The notes beneath the pieces were generated by a model. The model was not told the origin of the DNA. It did not search any database and saw only the letters and a program-made list of their open reading frames with translations. A DNA stretch of 64,000 bases, from contig NZ_JALKAO010000003.1 in NCBI RefSeq assembly GCF_023015985.1, positions 310,001 to 374,000 on the forward strand. Reading direction: 5' to 3'. Shown in pieces: positions 8,976-19,869 of the stretch. Position numbers and translations under genes: made by a program. Source of the DNA: Marivita sp. S6314 (GTDB taxonomy: Bacteria; Pseudomonadota; Alphaproteobacteria; Rhodobacterales; Rhodobacteraceae). The stretch's first letter is position 1, and each line of letters begins with the position of its first letter.

Positions 8976-9046
8976 TGATCACATAGATATCACTTGCGTC
9001 TGCGCACGAAATAGGAAGGAATGCGCATCATATGTGATAATTTGCA
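8976..9046. promoter_or_regulatory. azoR/LysR divergent control region
   Basis: The 117-base gap between divergent genes contains TGATCAC and ATATCAC half-sites facing ATATGTGATAA about 45 bases away. Such dyads fit a LysR-type binding region, but no site is proven. Confidence 0.35.
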
Positions 9047-9058
9047 CAGAGGCGCAGA

Positions 9059-9952
9059 ATGGAACATTGGGATGAAGTCCGCACGGCCTATCAGGTGGCG
9101 CGGCAAGGAACGGTAAGTGGTGCAGCGGATGTCCTTGGGGTTCATCACGCAACGGTCATCCGGCATATCGACGCCCTAGAGCAACGATTGGGCGTCAAGC
9201 TGTTCCAGCGGCATGCACGGGGATACACACCAACGGAATCCGGCGAAGATCTGGCCCGCGTCGCGCAGACAACAGAAGATCAACTTCAACAGCTTGTCGG
9301 TCGCATTCGCGGTCGGGGATCGGATGTCAGCGGTGAGCTGATGGTGACATCCATTGTGGAACTGTCGGATTTCCTTGTCCCGGTTCTGACCAGCTTCAAG
9401 GAAGAATATCCAGACGTGGTGGTGCGCTACCTGACCGATGCACGGGTGTTCCGGTTGGAATACGGCGAAGCCCATGTGGCGGTTCGCGCTGGCACCGCCC
9501 CGGAAGAGCCGGACAATGTTGTACAACCACTGATGAAATTGGACATCGGTCTGTATGCGTCGAAACGTTACGCGAAAAAACATGGCTTGCCGGAAACCGA
9601 AGACGCGCTGGCCGGGCATACGTTTGTCGGCAGTGACAACCCGGATGGACGCGCGCCGTTCCAGAAATGGCTGCGATCCAAAGTGCCTTACGACCGCGTC
9701 GTGTTTCGTACCACGGACACCGCAAGCATGATGCGCGCGGTCCGGGGTGGGGCAGGGATCGGGTTTATGACCCGCGATCAGGGGGAGGCCGATCCGGACC
9801 TGATCGAGGTTCTGCCTGCGAAAGATGACTGGTCGCCCCAGCTTTGGCTGGTGACCCATGTCGATCTGCATCGCACGGCCAAGGTTCAGGCGCTGGTGAG
9901 CCATCTCAAGGCGGCGGCCAAAGCCAAATCCGGCGCTGCGCCGCAACCATGA
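9059..9952 (+). CDS. LysR-family transcriptional regulator
   Basis: A 297-residue LysR regulator. The winged helix-turn-helix covers residues 1-60 (VARQGTVSGAADVLGVHHATVIRHI), followed by the linker helix and a periplasmic-binding-like effector domain from about residue 90. The divergent azoR gene is the natural target, suggesting control by quinones or other electrophiles. Its stop overlaps the start of the downstream exporter as ATGA, so the exporter may belong to the same unit. Confidence 0.9.
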   Translation: MEHWDEVRTAYQVARQGTVSGAADVLGVHHATVIRHIDALEQRLGVKLFQRHARGYTPTESGEDLARVAQTTEDQLQQLVGRIRGRGSDVSGELMVTSIVELSDFLVPVLTSFKEEYPDVVVRYLTDARVFRLEYGEAHVAVRAGTAPEEPDNVVQPLMKLDIGLYASKRYAKKHGLPETEDALAGHTFVGSDNPDGRAPFQKWLRSKVPYDRVVFRTTDTASMMRAVRGGAGIGFMTRDQGEADPDLIEVLPAKDDWSPQLWLVTHVDLHRTAKVQALVSHLKAAAKAKSGAAPQP

Positions 9953-10860
9953 CCGAGGCGCGGCGCGGCCATCTGGCGATGTTGACGTTTTCGGCGCTGG
10001 TGGCGGGGTCGTTTTCGCTGGGCGCGATGGCGGCACCACATATCGCTCCGGAGGCATTGAATGCCGTACGGTTCACCTTTGCAGCCGTACTGATGTCTGT
10101 TGTGGTCAAGGCGACCGGTGGTATCCCGCCCGGTTCGTTCCGCGCGCCGTGGCGCTATTTCGTTCTGGCACTGTTTTTTGGCACGTATTTCGTTCTGATG
10201 TTCGAGGGGCTGAAGACCGGCGCACCCGTGTCGATGGCGGCGGTGTTCACCTTGACGCCGGTGATGGCGGCCGGGTTTGGATGGATCCTGCTCCGGCAAG
10301 TTCTCACACCGCGCATGGTGCTTGCGTTGGCGATTGGCGCGACCGGCGCGCTTTGGGTGATTTTCCGGGCTGACCTGAGTGCTTTGCTTGCCTTCAATCT
10401 TGGCCGTGGAGAGGTGATCTTCTTCTTTGGCTGTATCGGGCATGCCATTTACACGCCGATGGTCGCCAAGCTGAACCGCGGGGAATCGGCGGCAGTGTTC
10501 ACTTTTGGCACCCTAGTTGCCGGGGCGCTGTTGCTGACGCTTGTGGGGCTGCCGGCGCTGACCAAAATCAACTGGTCGGACTTGCCGAACATCGTATGGA
10601 TCGCGATCGCCTATACCTCTGTGTTTGCGAGCGCGGCGACATTCCTGCTGTTGCAATATGCAAGCCTGCGCATCCCGTCGGCAAAGGTGATGGCCTACAC
10701 CTATCTCACGCCCAGTTGGGTGATCCTGTGGGAGGTGGCGCTGGGCCGTCCCCTGCCACCCGGGTTGATCCTGATCGGGGTGGCGCTGACGGTTCTGGCG
10801 TTGGGGCTGTTGCTAAAGGATGATAGTCAGGTGCGTGGCGGCGTGGCGTCAAAACGGTAA
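9949..10860 (+). CDS. EamA-family (DMT) exporter
   Basis: A 303-residue inner-membrane protein with about ten hydrophobic helices in two EamA repeats (MLTFSALVAGSFSLGAMAAP and ALIFLLYASL-type second half). Such proteins export amino acids or metabolites. The ATG at 9949 overlaps the LysR stop. The C-terminus overlaps the convergent TraB/GumN gene by 12 bases. The substrate is not predictable; linkage to LysR/azoR hints at a shared stress response. Confidence 0.88.
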   Translation: MTEARRGHLAMLTFSALVAGSFSLGAMAAPHIAPEALNAVRFTFAAVLMSVVVKATGGIPPGSFRAPWRYFVLALFFGTYFVLMFEGLKTGAPVSMAAVFTLTPVMAAGFGWILLRQVLTPRMVLALAIGATGALWVIFRADLSALLAFNLGRGEVIFFFGCIGHAIYTPMVAKLNRGESAAVFTFGTLVAGALLLTLVGLPALTKINWSDLPNIVWIAIAYTSVFASAATFLLLQYASLRIPSAKVMAYTYLTPSWVILWEVALGRPLPPGLILIGVALTVLALGLLLKDDSQVRGGVASKR

Positions 10861-11838
10861 ACGGTCAAGCGTGAAGCCTTCCGCTTGAAGCAGGTTCAAA
10901 ACACCATCCCGGCCCGGCAAATGCGCGGCACCAAATGCCGCCACAACCACAGTGTGCTGCTCTGACGCGTCCAGCAGAACCGGAATCCACGCGCGATTGC
11001 GCTTGATCAGCAGTTGATGTTCCAGCGTCGCGAAAATCGCCGCTGCTTTGTCGGCGGGGATCGGGCTGAACCGTTCCGCGAGGAGGGTCGACATTGCCCA
11101 CCCTTCGGCAGGCGCTTCGTCAAAGTAGCTTGCCAGAAGCGTGGCAAACAGGTCTTCGCTGACCTCTGGCTCAACAAGAGCCGACAGCATCATATCGATT
11201 TGAACATCGCGGGGCTGATCCGCAAAGGCCGCAAAAATCGTTTCGACGTCTTCAAGCGCCGCACGGGGCACGTCGGCCTGCTTTGCGATGTCTTCAAGGC
11301 GCGCATCCAGTCCGCCAGCCGTCAGGTCGGTCAGGCTCGCACAGGGTGGCATGGCCAGAAGCATGGACACGTACCACGGCTGGAACCGGGCCGCCATAAA
11401 CGGCGGCATGCCGCGGGCCTGCAAGGCATCCGACATGGCGGACCACTGATCCTCGGACAGCAATTCGGGCAATGTCGTATCCGGCAACATCAACAGCGCG
11501 GGATCAGAGACAAGGCGGCTTTGAAGCGCGGCTTCGTCTTCATCGGTCATTTCCAGCAGCAGGATGTCGGCGCTTTCGATCAGGCCCTGCAACCGGTTGA
11601 CCGGGGCATCCAGCCTTGGGTCCGGCAGATGCATTGTCCCAATCAGGTGAATGGTTCGCCCGTCCCTTGTCGCGCGCCAATGGTTGCCTTCGGCAAACGG
11701 GGCGTCGGTAAGGATCGTGTCCAGTCGGGATTGCTCTGCGGAGGTCAGCGTTGCCCGGAGATCTGTGCCGGCACATGCGGCAAACGCGGGTTGGGACAGC
11801 CCGACGAGGCATAGAAACGAGATCAGACGGATAAGCAT
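10849..11838 (-). CDS. TraB/GumN family protein
   Basis: A 329-residue exported protein (signal peptide MLIRLISFLCLVGLSQPAFA, then an early Cys that could be a lipidation site but lacks a full lipobox). TraB/GumN hallmarks are HLIGTMHLPD near residue 64 and FGAAHLPGRDGVLNLL near the C-terminus, the two conserved GxxH elements. The fold is related to the Tiki metalloproteases, and bacterial roles are mostly unknown. It is convergent with the EamA gene. Confidence 0.87.
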   Translation of the reverse strand: MLIRLISFLCLVGLSQPAFAACAGTDLRATLTSAEQSRLDTILTDAPFAEGNHWRATRDGRTIHLIGTMHLPDPRLDAPVNRLQGLIESADILLLEMTDEDEAALQSRLVSDPALLMLPDTTLPELLSEDQWSAMSDALQARGMPPFMAARFQPWYVSMLLAMPPCASLTDLTAGGLDARLEDIAKQADVPRAALEDVETIFAAFADQPRDVQIDMMLSALVEPEVSEDLFATLLASYFDEAPAEGWAMSTLLAERFSPIPADKAAAIFATLEHQLLIKRNRAWIPVLLDASEQHTVVVAAFGAAHLPGRDGVLNLLQAEGFTLDRLPF

Positions 11839-11919
11839 CGACGCTGTCCTTTCAGGGTGGCCTTTACAAAGCTAGGCGCTGGGCTTGCCAGCGGCAAGGC
11901 GGTCGCGCATTGATACCGA

Positions 11920-12585
11920 ATGGAGCGAGAAGCCGATCTATACCCGCATGTGAAAGCCTATCTGCAAGCGCAGGGCTATACGGTGAAAGGTGAGGTTGGC
12001 GCGGCGGACATGGTCGCCCTTCGGGGCGACGAAGACCCCGTGATTGTCGAACTGAAGCTGCGCGTGAACCTGACCCTGTATCATCAGGCGGTTGCACGGC
12101 TTGCGGTGTCCGACACTGTTTATATCGCCATCGTCAAACCGACCGGACGAAACGCGCGGCGCGCCCTGCGCGAGAACACGTCGCTGTGTCGCCGTCTGGG
12201 GCTTGGGTTTCTGACGGTGCGCAAGGATGGCGTTGTGGAAGCCCAGTGCGATCCCGGGCCGTATGCGCCGCGCAAGAACAAGAACAAACGCGCCAAACTG
12301 CTGCGCGAGTTTGCGCGGCTCGAAGGCGATCCCAATGCAGGAGGCGCGACACGTCACGGGATCGTCACCGCCTATCGCCAGGACGCCCTGCGCTGCGCCA
12401 TGTACCTGGCCGAAACCGGAGCCGAGAAAGGCGCATTGGTGGCAAAGGCCACCGGCGTCAAGAACGCGACGACGGTCATGCGCGACAATCATTATGGCTG
12501 GTTTGAGCGGATAGAAACCGGCGTTTATGCCCTCACGCCGCAAGGGCGCAAGGGATTGGTGGATTGGGGCGACAGCTTATCGTAG
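11920..12585 (+). CDS. DUF2161 protein, PD-(D/E)XK nuclease-like
   Basis: A 221-residue cytoplasmic protein matching the DUF2161 family. The N-terminal half has the nuclease-fold core: D30 in GAADMVAL, E44 and K46 in VIVELKL, and Q56 in YHQAVARL. The C-terminal half (RHGIVTAYRQDALRCAMYL onward) looks like a winged-helix domain. The combination suggests DNA binding or cleavage, but the in vivo role is unknown. It stands alone, divergent from the TraB gene. Confidence 0.8.
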   Translation: MEREADLYPHVKAYLQAQGYTVKGEVGAADMVALRGDEDPVIVELKLRVNLTLYHQAVARLAVSDTVYIAIVKPTGRNARRALRENTSLCRRLGLGFLTVRKDGVVEAQCDPGPYAPRKNKNKRAKLLREFARLEGDPNAGGATRHGIVTAYRQDALRCAMYLAETGAEKGALVAKATGVKNATTVMRDNHYGWFERIETGVYALTPQGRKGLVDWGDSLS

Positions 12586-12613
12586 GTCCAAAGCCTGCCG
12601 AACGCATTGGACG

Positions 12614-15379
12614 TTATTCGACGATCAGTGTCTCTTCGGTCAGGATCGTGCGGTCCAATCGCATGAAATAGCGGACACGATATTCGCCGGGTGTGTCTGG
12701 CAACGTGATCTCGACCGGGTTGCCGTCCCGGACATAGCGCCACGCCTCCCATTGTTTGCTGCCCGACGCGCTGGCCAGTCCGATACCGATGTAATCATCT
12801 TTATAATTCGGGCCGACCCAGCCGATTTCGATGGCCGACCCTTTTTGCGCACGTTCCGGCACGATCAAACGAGCCTCCGGTGTGACAACGTTCAGAGGTG
12901 TATCGACAAGTTTGGTGCGGTCTTGCCGCATGAAATAGGTGATCACATACGCGCCCGGCGTTGACGGCACCGTCACTTGGGCGGGGTTCCCGTCACGGGT
13001 GTAGCGATAGGTTTGCCATTGATTGCTGCCTGTCGCATCGACGCGCCCGATGCCAACGTAGTCGTCTTTGTAATCCGGACCGACCCACGCAACGTCTATC
13101 GTCGATCCCGCCACCGCCTCTGCCGGGGCGGCCAGGCTGGCCTCGGGCGCTTGCAATGCAATCATCGTACTGGCCAAAGGCGTCCGGTCCTGGCGCTGGA
13201 AGTAAGTTATCAGGTAGTCGCCGGGTTTGGAGGGCATGGTGAGCTTGAGTGGGCTGCCTTCGGAAGTGCGCGCCCAGTTTTCCCATTGATTGCCACCGGT
13301 CGCGTCGACCGCTCCGATGCCGATATAGTCTTCCTTGTAATCGGGACCTGTCCATTCAACCTCGATCACCTCGCCAGCGATTGCCGTGGCTGGGGCGGTG
13401 ACGGTCACCTCCAGCGGCGTAAGGGTAATCGGCACCGACACCAACGGCGTTCGATCCTGCCGCTGGAAATAGGTGATGAGATAGTCGCCGGGTGTTGCGG
13501 GCATCACCAGTTTCGTCGGGCTGCCATCTGCGGTGTAGACCCAGTTTTCCCATTGGCTGCCACCGGTCGCATCAACCTTTCCGATGCCGATGTAGTCCTC
13601 CTTGTAGTCTGGCCCGGTCCAGCCGATCTCGATGGTGGAACCCGCAGCGGCTTCAGCCGGGGCCGTGATGCTGGCTGACAGGGCGGTCAGCGTGATGGGA
13701 ACCGAAACCAACGGCGTTCGGTCTTGCCTCTGGAAATAGGTGATCAGGTAGTCACCGGGTTCTGCAGGCATCACCAGTTTCGTCGGACTGCCGTCTGCGG
13801 TGTAGACCCAGTTTTCCCACTGGCTGCCACCGGTTGCATCAACCTTTCCGATGCCGATGTAGTCTTCCTTGTAGTCCGGCCCTGTCCAGTCGATTTCAAT
13901 GGTTGATCCGGCCTCAGCCTCGGTTGGCGCAACGATGGTTGCGGTGACTTCCGTGGCCGTAAACGCGATGGTTCTGACCGGTGTACGCCCCTGCCGCATG
14001 AAATAGGTGATCTCGTACTGTCCGGGCGTCTCTGGAACGGTGATCTTGGCCGGTGATCCCGACGCCGTGTAGGCCCAGTTTTCCCACTGGTTGGCCCCGT
14101 CTGCGTCCACGCGCCCGATGCCGATATAGTCTTCTTTGTAATCCGGGCCGGTCCATTCGACCACGATGTCTGACCCTGCAGGCGCGCTGTCAGGTGCGGT
14201 CAGCGTCACGTCAACCGGAGTCACGCTGATCTCGGCCCTCCCAAGGCTCTCGCGTCCTTCGCGCTTGAAGTACTGGATCACGTAGGGGCCTTCGACCGGT
14301 GGCACCAGCAACTTCACTGGGTTGCCCGACTTGGTATAGGCCCAGTTTTGCCACATGCTGGCACCTTCGGCCCCCAGAGCGCCGATGCCGATATAGTCAT
14401 CTTCGTAATTCGGTCCGTCCCAGCCAACCTCGATCGTGCTGCCTGCCACTGCCGTCGTTGGAGCCAGAAGCCGCGCGGTTTCCTTGGGTTCGGGAAACGC
14501 GATCTCAACGCGGGCCGCGTCACCGATTGCCACAAACTGGCGGCTCAACTCGGCTTCGAGCGTCACGCTGTAGGCAAGGGCGGTGTATGAGCCTTCTTCA
14601 AGATCAACCATGAGAGGGTTGCCCTCGGTGTCGTCCAGAACAACGCCGGAATTGCCCGTCAATTCCCAAAGCACAGGGCCGGGAACCGGCGTGTCGCTGC
14701 CTTCGATCACCGCCGACAATGTTGTGGGCACAAGTGCGGGCTCTGGCTCTGGTTCCGGCGTTGCCACGGCCACCTGCGTCAGGGCCGCGGTCAGTTGATC
14801 CGCAGTGTCGGCTGTAAGGAACTTGCCGCCGGTTTCATCCGCGATGCACTGCATCTGGGCCAGCGCCTCCGCGTCTGAGCCAACATCGAACCCGATGACA
14901 TGGGCGGTGAAATCAATGCCCGCCTCTTCAAGCAGTCGGGCGGCGGCGCAGGGGTCAGGGTTACAGGTCTCGACGCCGTCACTCACCAGAATGACGGTGG
15001 CCTTGTCTTCCGTATATCGCAGCGCTTCGGCGGCGGCGATCACCGCGTCCGTCATCGGGGTTTTGCCCAGCGGTTTGATCCCGTTCACGGCCTCCGCAAT
15101 CTGCGCGGCCGTGCCCGGTGCCGGGGCAACCACCGTTTCAATGTCCGTACATTCGCCGCGTTCCCGATGGCCATAAACGGTCAATCCCAGCCCCTGTTCC
15201 GCAGGGAAATCGGACAGCAATGTGCCGACAACGTCTTGGGCGATGGTAATCTTGGCCACGCCATCAACCTGGCCCCACATGGATCCTGACCCGTCCATGA
15301 CAAGAACGGTATTCGGCTGGTCCTGGGCTGCGGCGAACGTGGCAAAAGCAGATAAGGTCAATGCGAGCGGCAATCTCAT
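12614..15379 (-). CDS. Secreted VWA protein with seven Ig-like repeats
   Basis: A 921-residue exported protein. After the signal peptide (MRLPLALTLSAFATFAAAQ) comes a von Willebrand A domain (about 22-200) with the metal-site motif DGSGSMWG and later LVSDGVETC. A Pro/Glu linker (PEPEPEP) and a small beta domain (216-300) follow, then seven 89-residue repeats to the end. Each repeat carries a DYIGIG motif and a YxITYFxRQxRT motif, resembling SKICH/Ig-like folds. GAGGATG is placed correctly before the ATG. Likely a surface or periplasmic adhesion/binding protein; the ligand is unknown. Confidence 0.85.
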   Translation of the reverse strand: MRLPLALTLSAFATFAAAQDQPNTVLVMDGSGSMWGQVDGVAKITIAQDVVGTLLSDFPAEQGLGLTVYGHRERGECTDIETVVAPAPGTAAQIAEAVNGIKPLGKTPMTDAVIAAAEALRYTEDKATVILVSDGVETCNPDPCAAARLLEEAGIDFTAHVIGFDVGSDAEALAQMQCIADETGGKFLTADTADQLTAALTQVAVATPEPEPEPALVPTTLSAVIEGSDTPVPGPVLWELTGNSGVVLDDTEGNPLMVDLEEGSYTALAYSVTLEAELSRQFVAIGDAARVEIAFPEPKETARLLAPTTAVAGSTIEVGWDGPNYEDDYIGIGALGAEGASMWQNWAYTKSGNPVKLLVPPVEGPYVIQYFKREGRESLGRAEISVTPVDVTLTAPDSAPAGSDIVVEWTGPDYKEDYIGIGRVDADGANQWENWAYTASGSPAKITVPETPGQYEITYFMRQGRTPVRTIAFTATEVTATIVAPTEAEAGSTIEIDWTGPDYKEDYIGIGKVDATGGSQWENWVYTADGSPTKLVMPAEPGDYLITYFQRQDRTPLVSVPITLTALSASITAPAEAAAGSTIEIGWTGPDYKEDYIGIGKVDATGGSQWENWVYTADGSPTKLVMPATPGDYLITYFQRQDRTPLVSVPITLTPLEVTVTAPATAIAGEVIEVEWTGPDYKEDYIGIGAVDATGGNQWENWARTSEGSPLKLTMPSKPGDYLITYFQRQDRTPLASTMIALQAPEASLAAPAEAVAGSTIDVAWVGPDYKDDYVGIGRVDATGSNQWQTYRYTRDGNPAQVTVPSTPGAYVITYFMRQDRTKLVDTPLNVVTPEARLIVPERAQKGSAIEIGWVGPNYKDDYIGIGLASASGSKQWEAWRYVRDGNPVEITLPDTPGEYRVRYFMRLDRTILTEETLIVE
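12617..14476 (-). repeat. Seven tandem 267-bp coding repeats
   Basis: Residues 302-921 form seven in-register units: 302-390, 391-479, 480-568, 569-657, 658-746, 747-835 and 836-921. Units 3 (13676-13942) and 4 (13409-13675) are nearly identical in both protein and DNA, so they reflect a recent duplication or gene conversion. The outer units are more diverged. Confidence 0.9.
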
Positions 15380-15615
15380 GGATACATCCTCAAAAGCGTC
15401 GATTTGAATAAAGACAGGAAACCACGAACCTGCCTGTCTGCACAGCCCTTAGCGCGCCCAGAGGCGGGATTTCGCACGGAATCGATAGCAAGGCGCGTTC
15501 ACGCCAGCATACTGGCGGGTGCGATCTGCGGGGTAGGGAAGACGGCGACGCCCGCTTTATACCGGGGCGGAAATCGGATCTTCCCGGTCACAGCAAAAAA
15601 TGTCGCAGTCGCATG

Positions 15616-15644
15616 TTGACTCATTTAGGTCTCGTGCCTAGCTA
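15616..15644 (+). promoter_or_regulatory. Candidate groESL promoter
   Basis: TTGACT (15616-15621) followed after 17 bases by TAGCTA, with CCTAGCT overlapping the -10 region. It lies just upstream of CIRCE, as expected for a repressed heat-shock promoter. The -10 is weak against consensus. Confidence 0.45.
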
Positions 15645-15651
15645 TGCGCCG

Positions 15652-15678
15652 TTAGCACTCGTCGATAGAGAGTGATAA
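15652..15678 (+). promoter_or_regulatory. CIRCE operator (HrcA site)
   Basis: TTAGCACTC, nine spacer bases, then GAGTGATAA. This matches the CIRCE inverted repeat with one mismatch in the right arm (A instead of C). CIRCE is the operator of the HrcA repressor controlling groESL. Confidence 0.95.
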
Positions 15679-15736
15679 CGATCTCTCGGAGAGCGAGGGA
15701 CTTGATAGTGAAACCTTTGAGCAAGGAGACTCGAAG

Positions 15737-16048
15737 ATGGCATTCAAACCGCTTCATGACCGCGTGCTGGTCCGTCGGATCGAAAGTGAAGACAAAACTG
15801 CTGGTGGCCTGATCATTCCAGATAGCGCCAAAGAAAAGCCTGCAGAAGGCGTGGTTGTTGCGTGTGGCGATGGTGCACGCAAAGACAGTGGCGAGCTGAT
15901 CGAGATGGCTGTCTCGGAAGGCGATACCATTCTGTTCGGCAAATGGTCCGGTACAGAAGTGACAGTCGACGGCGAAGAACTCCTCATCATGAAGGAGTCG
16001 GACATCCTCGGCATCATCACGGACGCGAAAGCTGCAAAAGCTGCCTGA
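15737..16048 (+). CDS. groES: Co-chaperonin GroES
   Basis: A 103-residue GroES, slightly longer than usual because of an Ala/Lys-rich tail (DAKAAKAA). The mobile-loop region [20 protein letters not shown] and the [17 protein letters not shown]-terminal strand are canonical. It caps the GroEL ring during ATP-driven folding. AAGGAGA precedes the ATG. It is first in the groESL operon behind CIRCE. Confidence 0.98.
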   Translation: MAFKPLHDRVLVRRIESEDKTAGGLIIPDSAKEKPAEGVVVACGDGARKDSGELIEMAVSEGDTILFGKWSGTEVTVDGEELLIMKESDILGIITDAKAAKAA

Positions 16049-16061
16049 ACGCCTGTTGTGA

Positions 16062-17747
<1,686 letters not shown>

Positions 17748-17782
17748 GCCCTCTAAAACGCTAGTTAGTAACAGTTACCTAT

Positions 17783-17813
17783 GGCCGTTCCCTTGTCGGG
17801 GTGCGGCCTTTTT
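17783..17813 (+). terminator. groESL intrinsic terminator
   Basis: Inverted repeat GGCCG...CGGCC with an inner CCC/GGG pairing, followed by TTTTT, 36 bases after the groEL stop. Confidence 0.8.
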
Positions 17814-17826
17814 CGTATCAAACCGC

Positions 17827-18894
17827 ATGTCAGACACTCCTTACGATGTGATAGAACTCATCACGCGCTCAACTGAGACCGCTTGGTTTGATCTCAAAGG
17901 TGATTATTACTCTCCTGACAAGAAATCAGACATGCTTCATGATATTCTTTCAATGGCGAATACAATCACGCCTAACCCGCGTTTAATCGTGTGTGGGGTC
18001 ACAGATGATCGGAACATTTGTGGTATCTCGAAACCGTTTTATGAGAATAATTTTTGGACGGACATCCGATCTTTTCCAACCAATCATCCGCTTCCAGTAG
18101 AGGTGGAGACGTTTGAGACGTGTGATGATGGTGACGCTAAACTCTTGGTCATAATAAAGATATTGGACAGTCAACAGAAGCCTTTTTTCCTGACGCGTGA
18201 TTTCGAGAAGAATGGCAAGATAATACGCGCTGGCGTGGTTTACGGACGCAGTCAGAGTAACAATACTCCCCGAACCGGTACACTGGCTGATGCTGAGGTT
18301 ATGGAGCTTTGGAAGGTCAGATTTGGATTGCACTTAAGTCCTGCAAACCGCGTCTTGAAATTAGTTCAGGATGTCGACCGTTGGATCAACACAACCGATC
18401 CGACATCGTCTGAGAGAAGCCTTAGTTACCATGCCGATTTTCCCGAGTTTACCCTAGAGATGTCGCTAAATGACCGATCCCGGTACGGTGAGTTCTGGGA
18501 GCCATGGATGGAGAGAATAACAGACGCTGAGTATAAGCGTCGGGCGGCAGAAACATCCTTATGGGACTATCATCTTCGTTATCATGGTACCCGACTACGA
18601 TCTGGAAAGTTGATGCACGTTCGACACACGATTATGCCAATGCCAAAGGTAATGACACCTTCCGAATATGAAAAACCTGCCAAGGAAATGAACTACAGCA
18701 TTGAACTTGACACTTTAGACTACTTTGTCTCTGCAATCTGTGTTTCGGACTGTTGGCAGCCAGATGCTCCACCAAAAAACCGCCTTTCAGAGTTTGATTA
18801 TAGAATATTGGAAGATACGAGTGTCATGTTTCCGTCAGGCGTATTCCATGTAGCGAGACGGAGACCCAATAATGGTGGCTGCTTTACTGAGTAA
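17827..18894 (+). CDS. AlbA_2/Schlafen-type domain protein, probably acquired
   Basis: A 355-residue protein. The first 150 residues fit the AlbA_2 (Schlafen-like, formerly AAA-4) domain: ETAWFDLKGDYYSPDKKSD, DILSMANT and a GVTDDRNICGISK turn. The rest is unassigned and rich in Trp, Tyr and Arg. Base composition is visibly AT-richer than the neighbours and codon use differs (many ATA, AGA and TTA codons), which points to horizontal transfer. AlbA_2 domains occur in transcriptional regulators and in some anti-phage proteins; no specific role can be assigned. No mobility gene or partner is adjacent. Confidence 0.7.
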   Translation: MSDTPYDVIELITRSTETAWFDLKGDYYSPDKKSDMLHDILSMANTITPNPRLIVCGVTDDRNICGISKPFYENNFWTDIRSFPTNHPLPVEVETFETCDDGDAKLLVIIKILDSQQKPFFLTRDFEKNGKIIRAGVVYGRSQSNNTPRTGTLADAEVMELWKVRFGLHLSPANRVLKLVQDVDRWINTTDPTSSERSLSYHADFPEFTLEMSLNDRSRYGEFWEPWMERITDAEYKRRAAETSLWDYHLRYHGTRLRSGKLMHVRHTIMPMPKVMTPSEYEKPAKEMNYSIELDTLDYFVSAICVSDCWQPDAPPKNRLSEFDYRILEDTSVMFPSGVFHVARRRPNNGGCFTE

Positions 18895-19009
18895 GGGTTC
18901 TTTGATGAAGGTCTAACAGACTTTTCTCAGTAACATGCTAGCGAGTGTTACTGATCCTCGAATGGGGACTTTATTTGACGCCGGGACGCAAAGTTGAAAC
19001 TGTCCCGAC

Positions 19010-19855
19010 ATGTATATTGACCTGCCCACCGCCCGCATCTTCTTTGACACCGCGGGCCCCGCCCTCGACGACCGTGGCAACGAACGCCCTACGCTGCTTA
19101 TGCTGCACGGCGGACCGGGATATGACCACACCACCCTGCGCCCACATTTTGACCGCTTTGCCGACATCGCGCAGGTGGTCTATTTCGACCATCGCGGCTG
19201 TGGCCGGTCCGGCGGTACGCCCGACACCTGGACGCTGGATCAATGGGCGGATGATGTCGCCGATTTGTGCCGCATCCTCGGCATCGAAAAACCGATTGTC
19301 TTTGGCCAGTCCTTCGGCGGCATGGTCGCCATGCGCGTCGCTGCGCGGCATCCCGATTTGGCTTCAAAACTCATCCTGTCGTCCACTGCGGCACATTTCG
19401 AAACGGAGGCCACGGTTGAGATGGCCCGCACCTTGGGGGGTGACGCCGCCGCCAACGCCGCGCGGGCGTTGTTCACGGATCCAAGTCTGGAAACCTACGC
19501 GACATACGGCAAGGTATGCCTGCCGCTCTATACCCGCACCGCAGCACCCAAAGGGGCATCGTTTCGGGATCGCGCGATCGAAAAGCCAGAGGTGACGGTG
19601 CATTTTTTCAAACATGAAATGATGGACATGGACATGCGCCCGGCACTGGCGGCGGTCAGCTGTCCCACGCTAGTTCTTGCCGGAGCGCTTGATCCCGTAA
19701 CTCCGGTTATTTGTTCGCAAGACATCGCAAACGCCATTGGCACACATGCCCGGCTTGAGGTCTTTGACGATTGCGGACATGGCGTGCACCGCGATGATCC
19801 GGATCGAAGCGAGGCCGTGATGCGGGAATTCATCTTGTCCGCGCCACGCGATTAA
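19010..19855 (+). CDS. Alpha/beta hydrolase, proline iminopeptidase-like
   Basis: A 281-residue cytoplasmic hydrolase. It has the oxyanion motif HGGPGYDHTTLRP, the nucleophile elbow GQSFGGM (Ser about 104), an Asp in LAGALDPVTP and the catalytic His in DCGHGVHRDDPD. HGGPG is typical of prolyl iminopeptidases and related amidases or esterases. It is followed after 14 bases by a DMT exporter on the same strand, so the two may be co-transcribed. The real substrate is unknown. Confidence 0.85.
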   Translation: MYIDLPTARIFFDTAGPALDDRGNERPTLLMLHGGPGYDHTTLRPHFDRFADIAQVVYFDHRGCGRSGGTPDTWTLDQWADDVADLCRILGIEKPIVFGQSFGGMVAMRVAARHPDLASKLILSSTAAHFETEATVEMARTLGGDAAANAARALFTDPSLETYATYGKVCLPLYTRTAAPKGASFRDRAIEKPEVTVHFFKHEMMDMDMRPALAAVSCPTLVLAGALDPVTPVICSQDIANAIGTHARLEVFDDCGHGVHRDDPDRSEAVMREFILSAPRD

Positions 19856-19869
19856 GGCCGCGCCCCCGT

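Larger units (their letters stand above)
15380..15736. other. Intergenic region upstream of groES
   Basis: This 357-base gap separates divergent genes. The right 120 bases hold the groESL promoter and CIRCE element. The left part should contain the promoter of the VWA gene. No further gene is seen. Confidence 0.7.

Noticed and set aside
12617..14476. CRISPR-like array from the regular 267-bp period
   Set aside because: The repeats are coding, in frame, and 89 codons long with no spacers.
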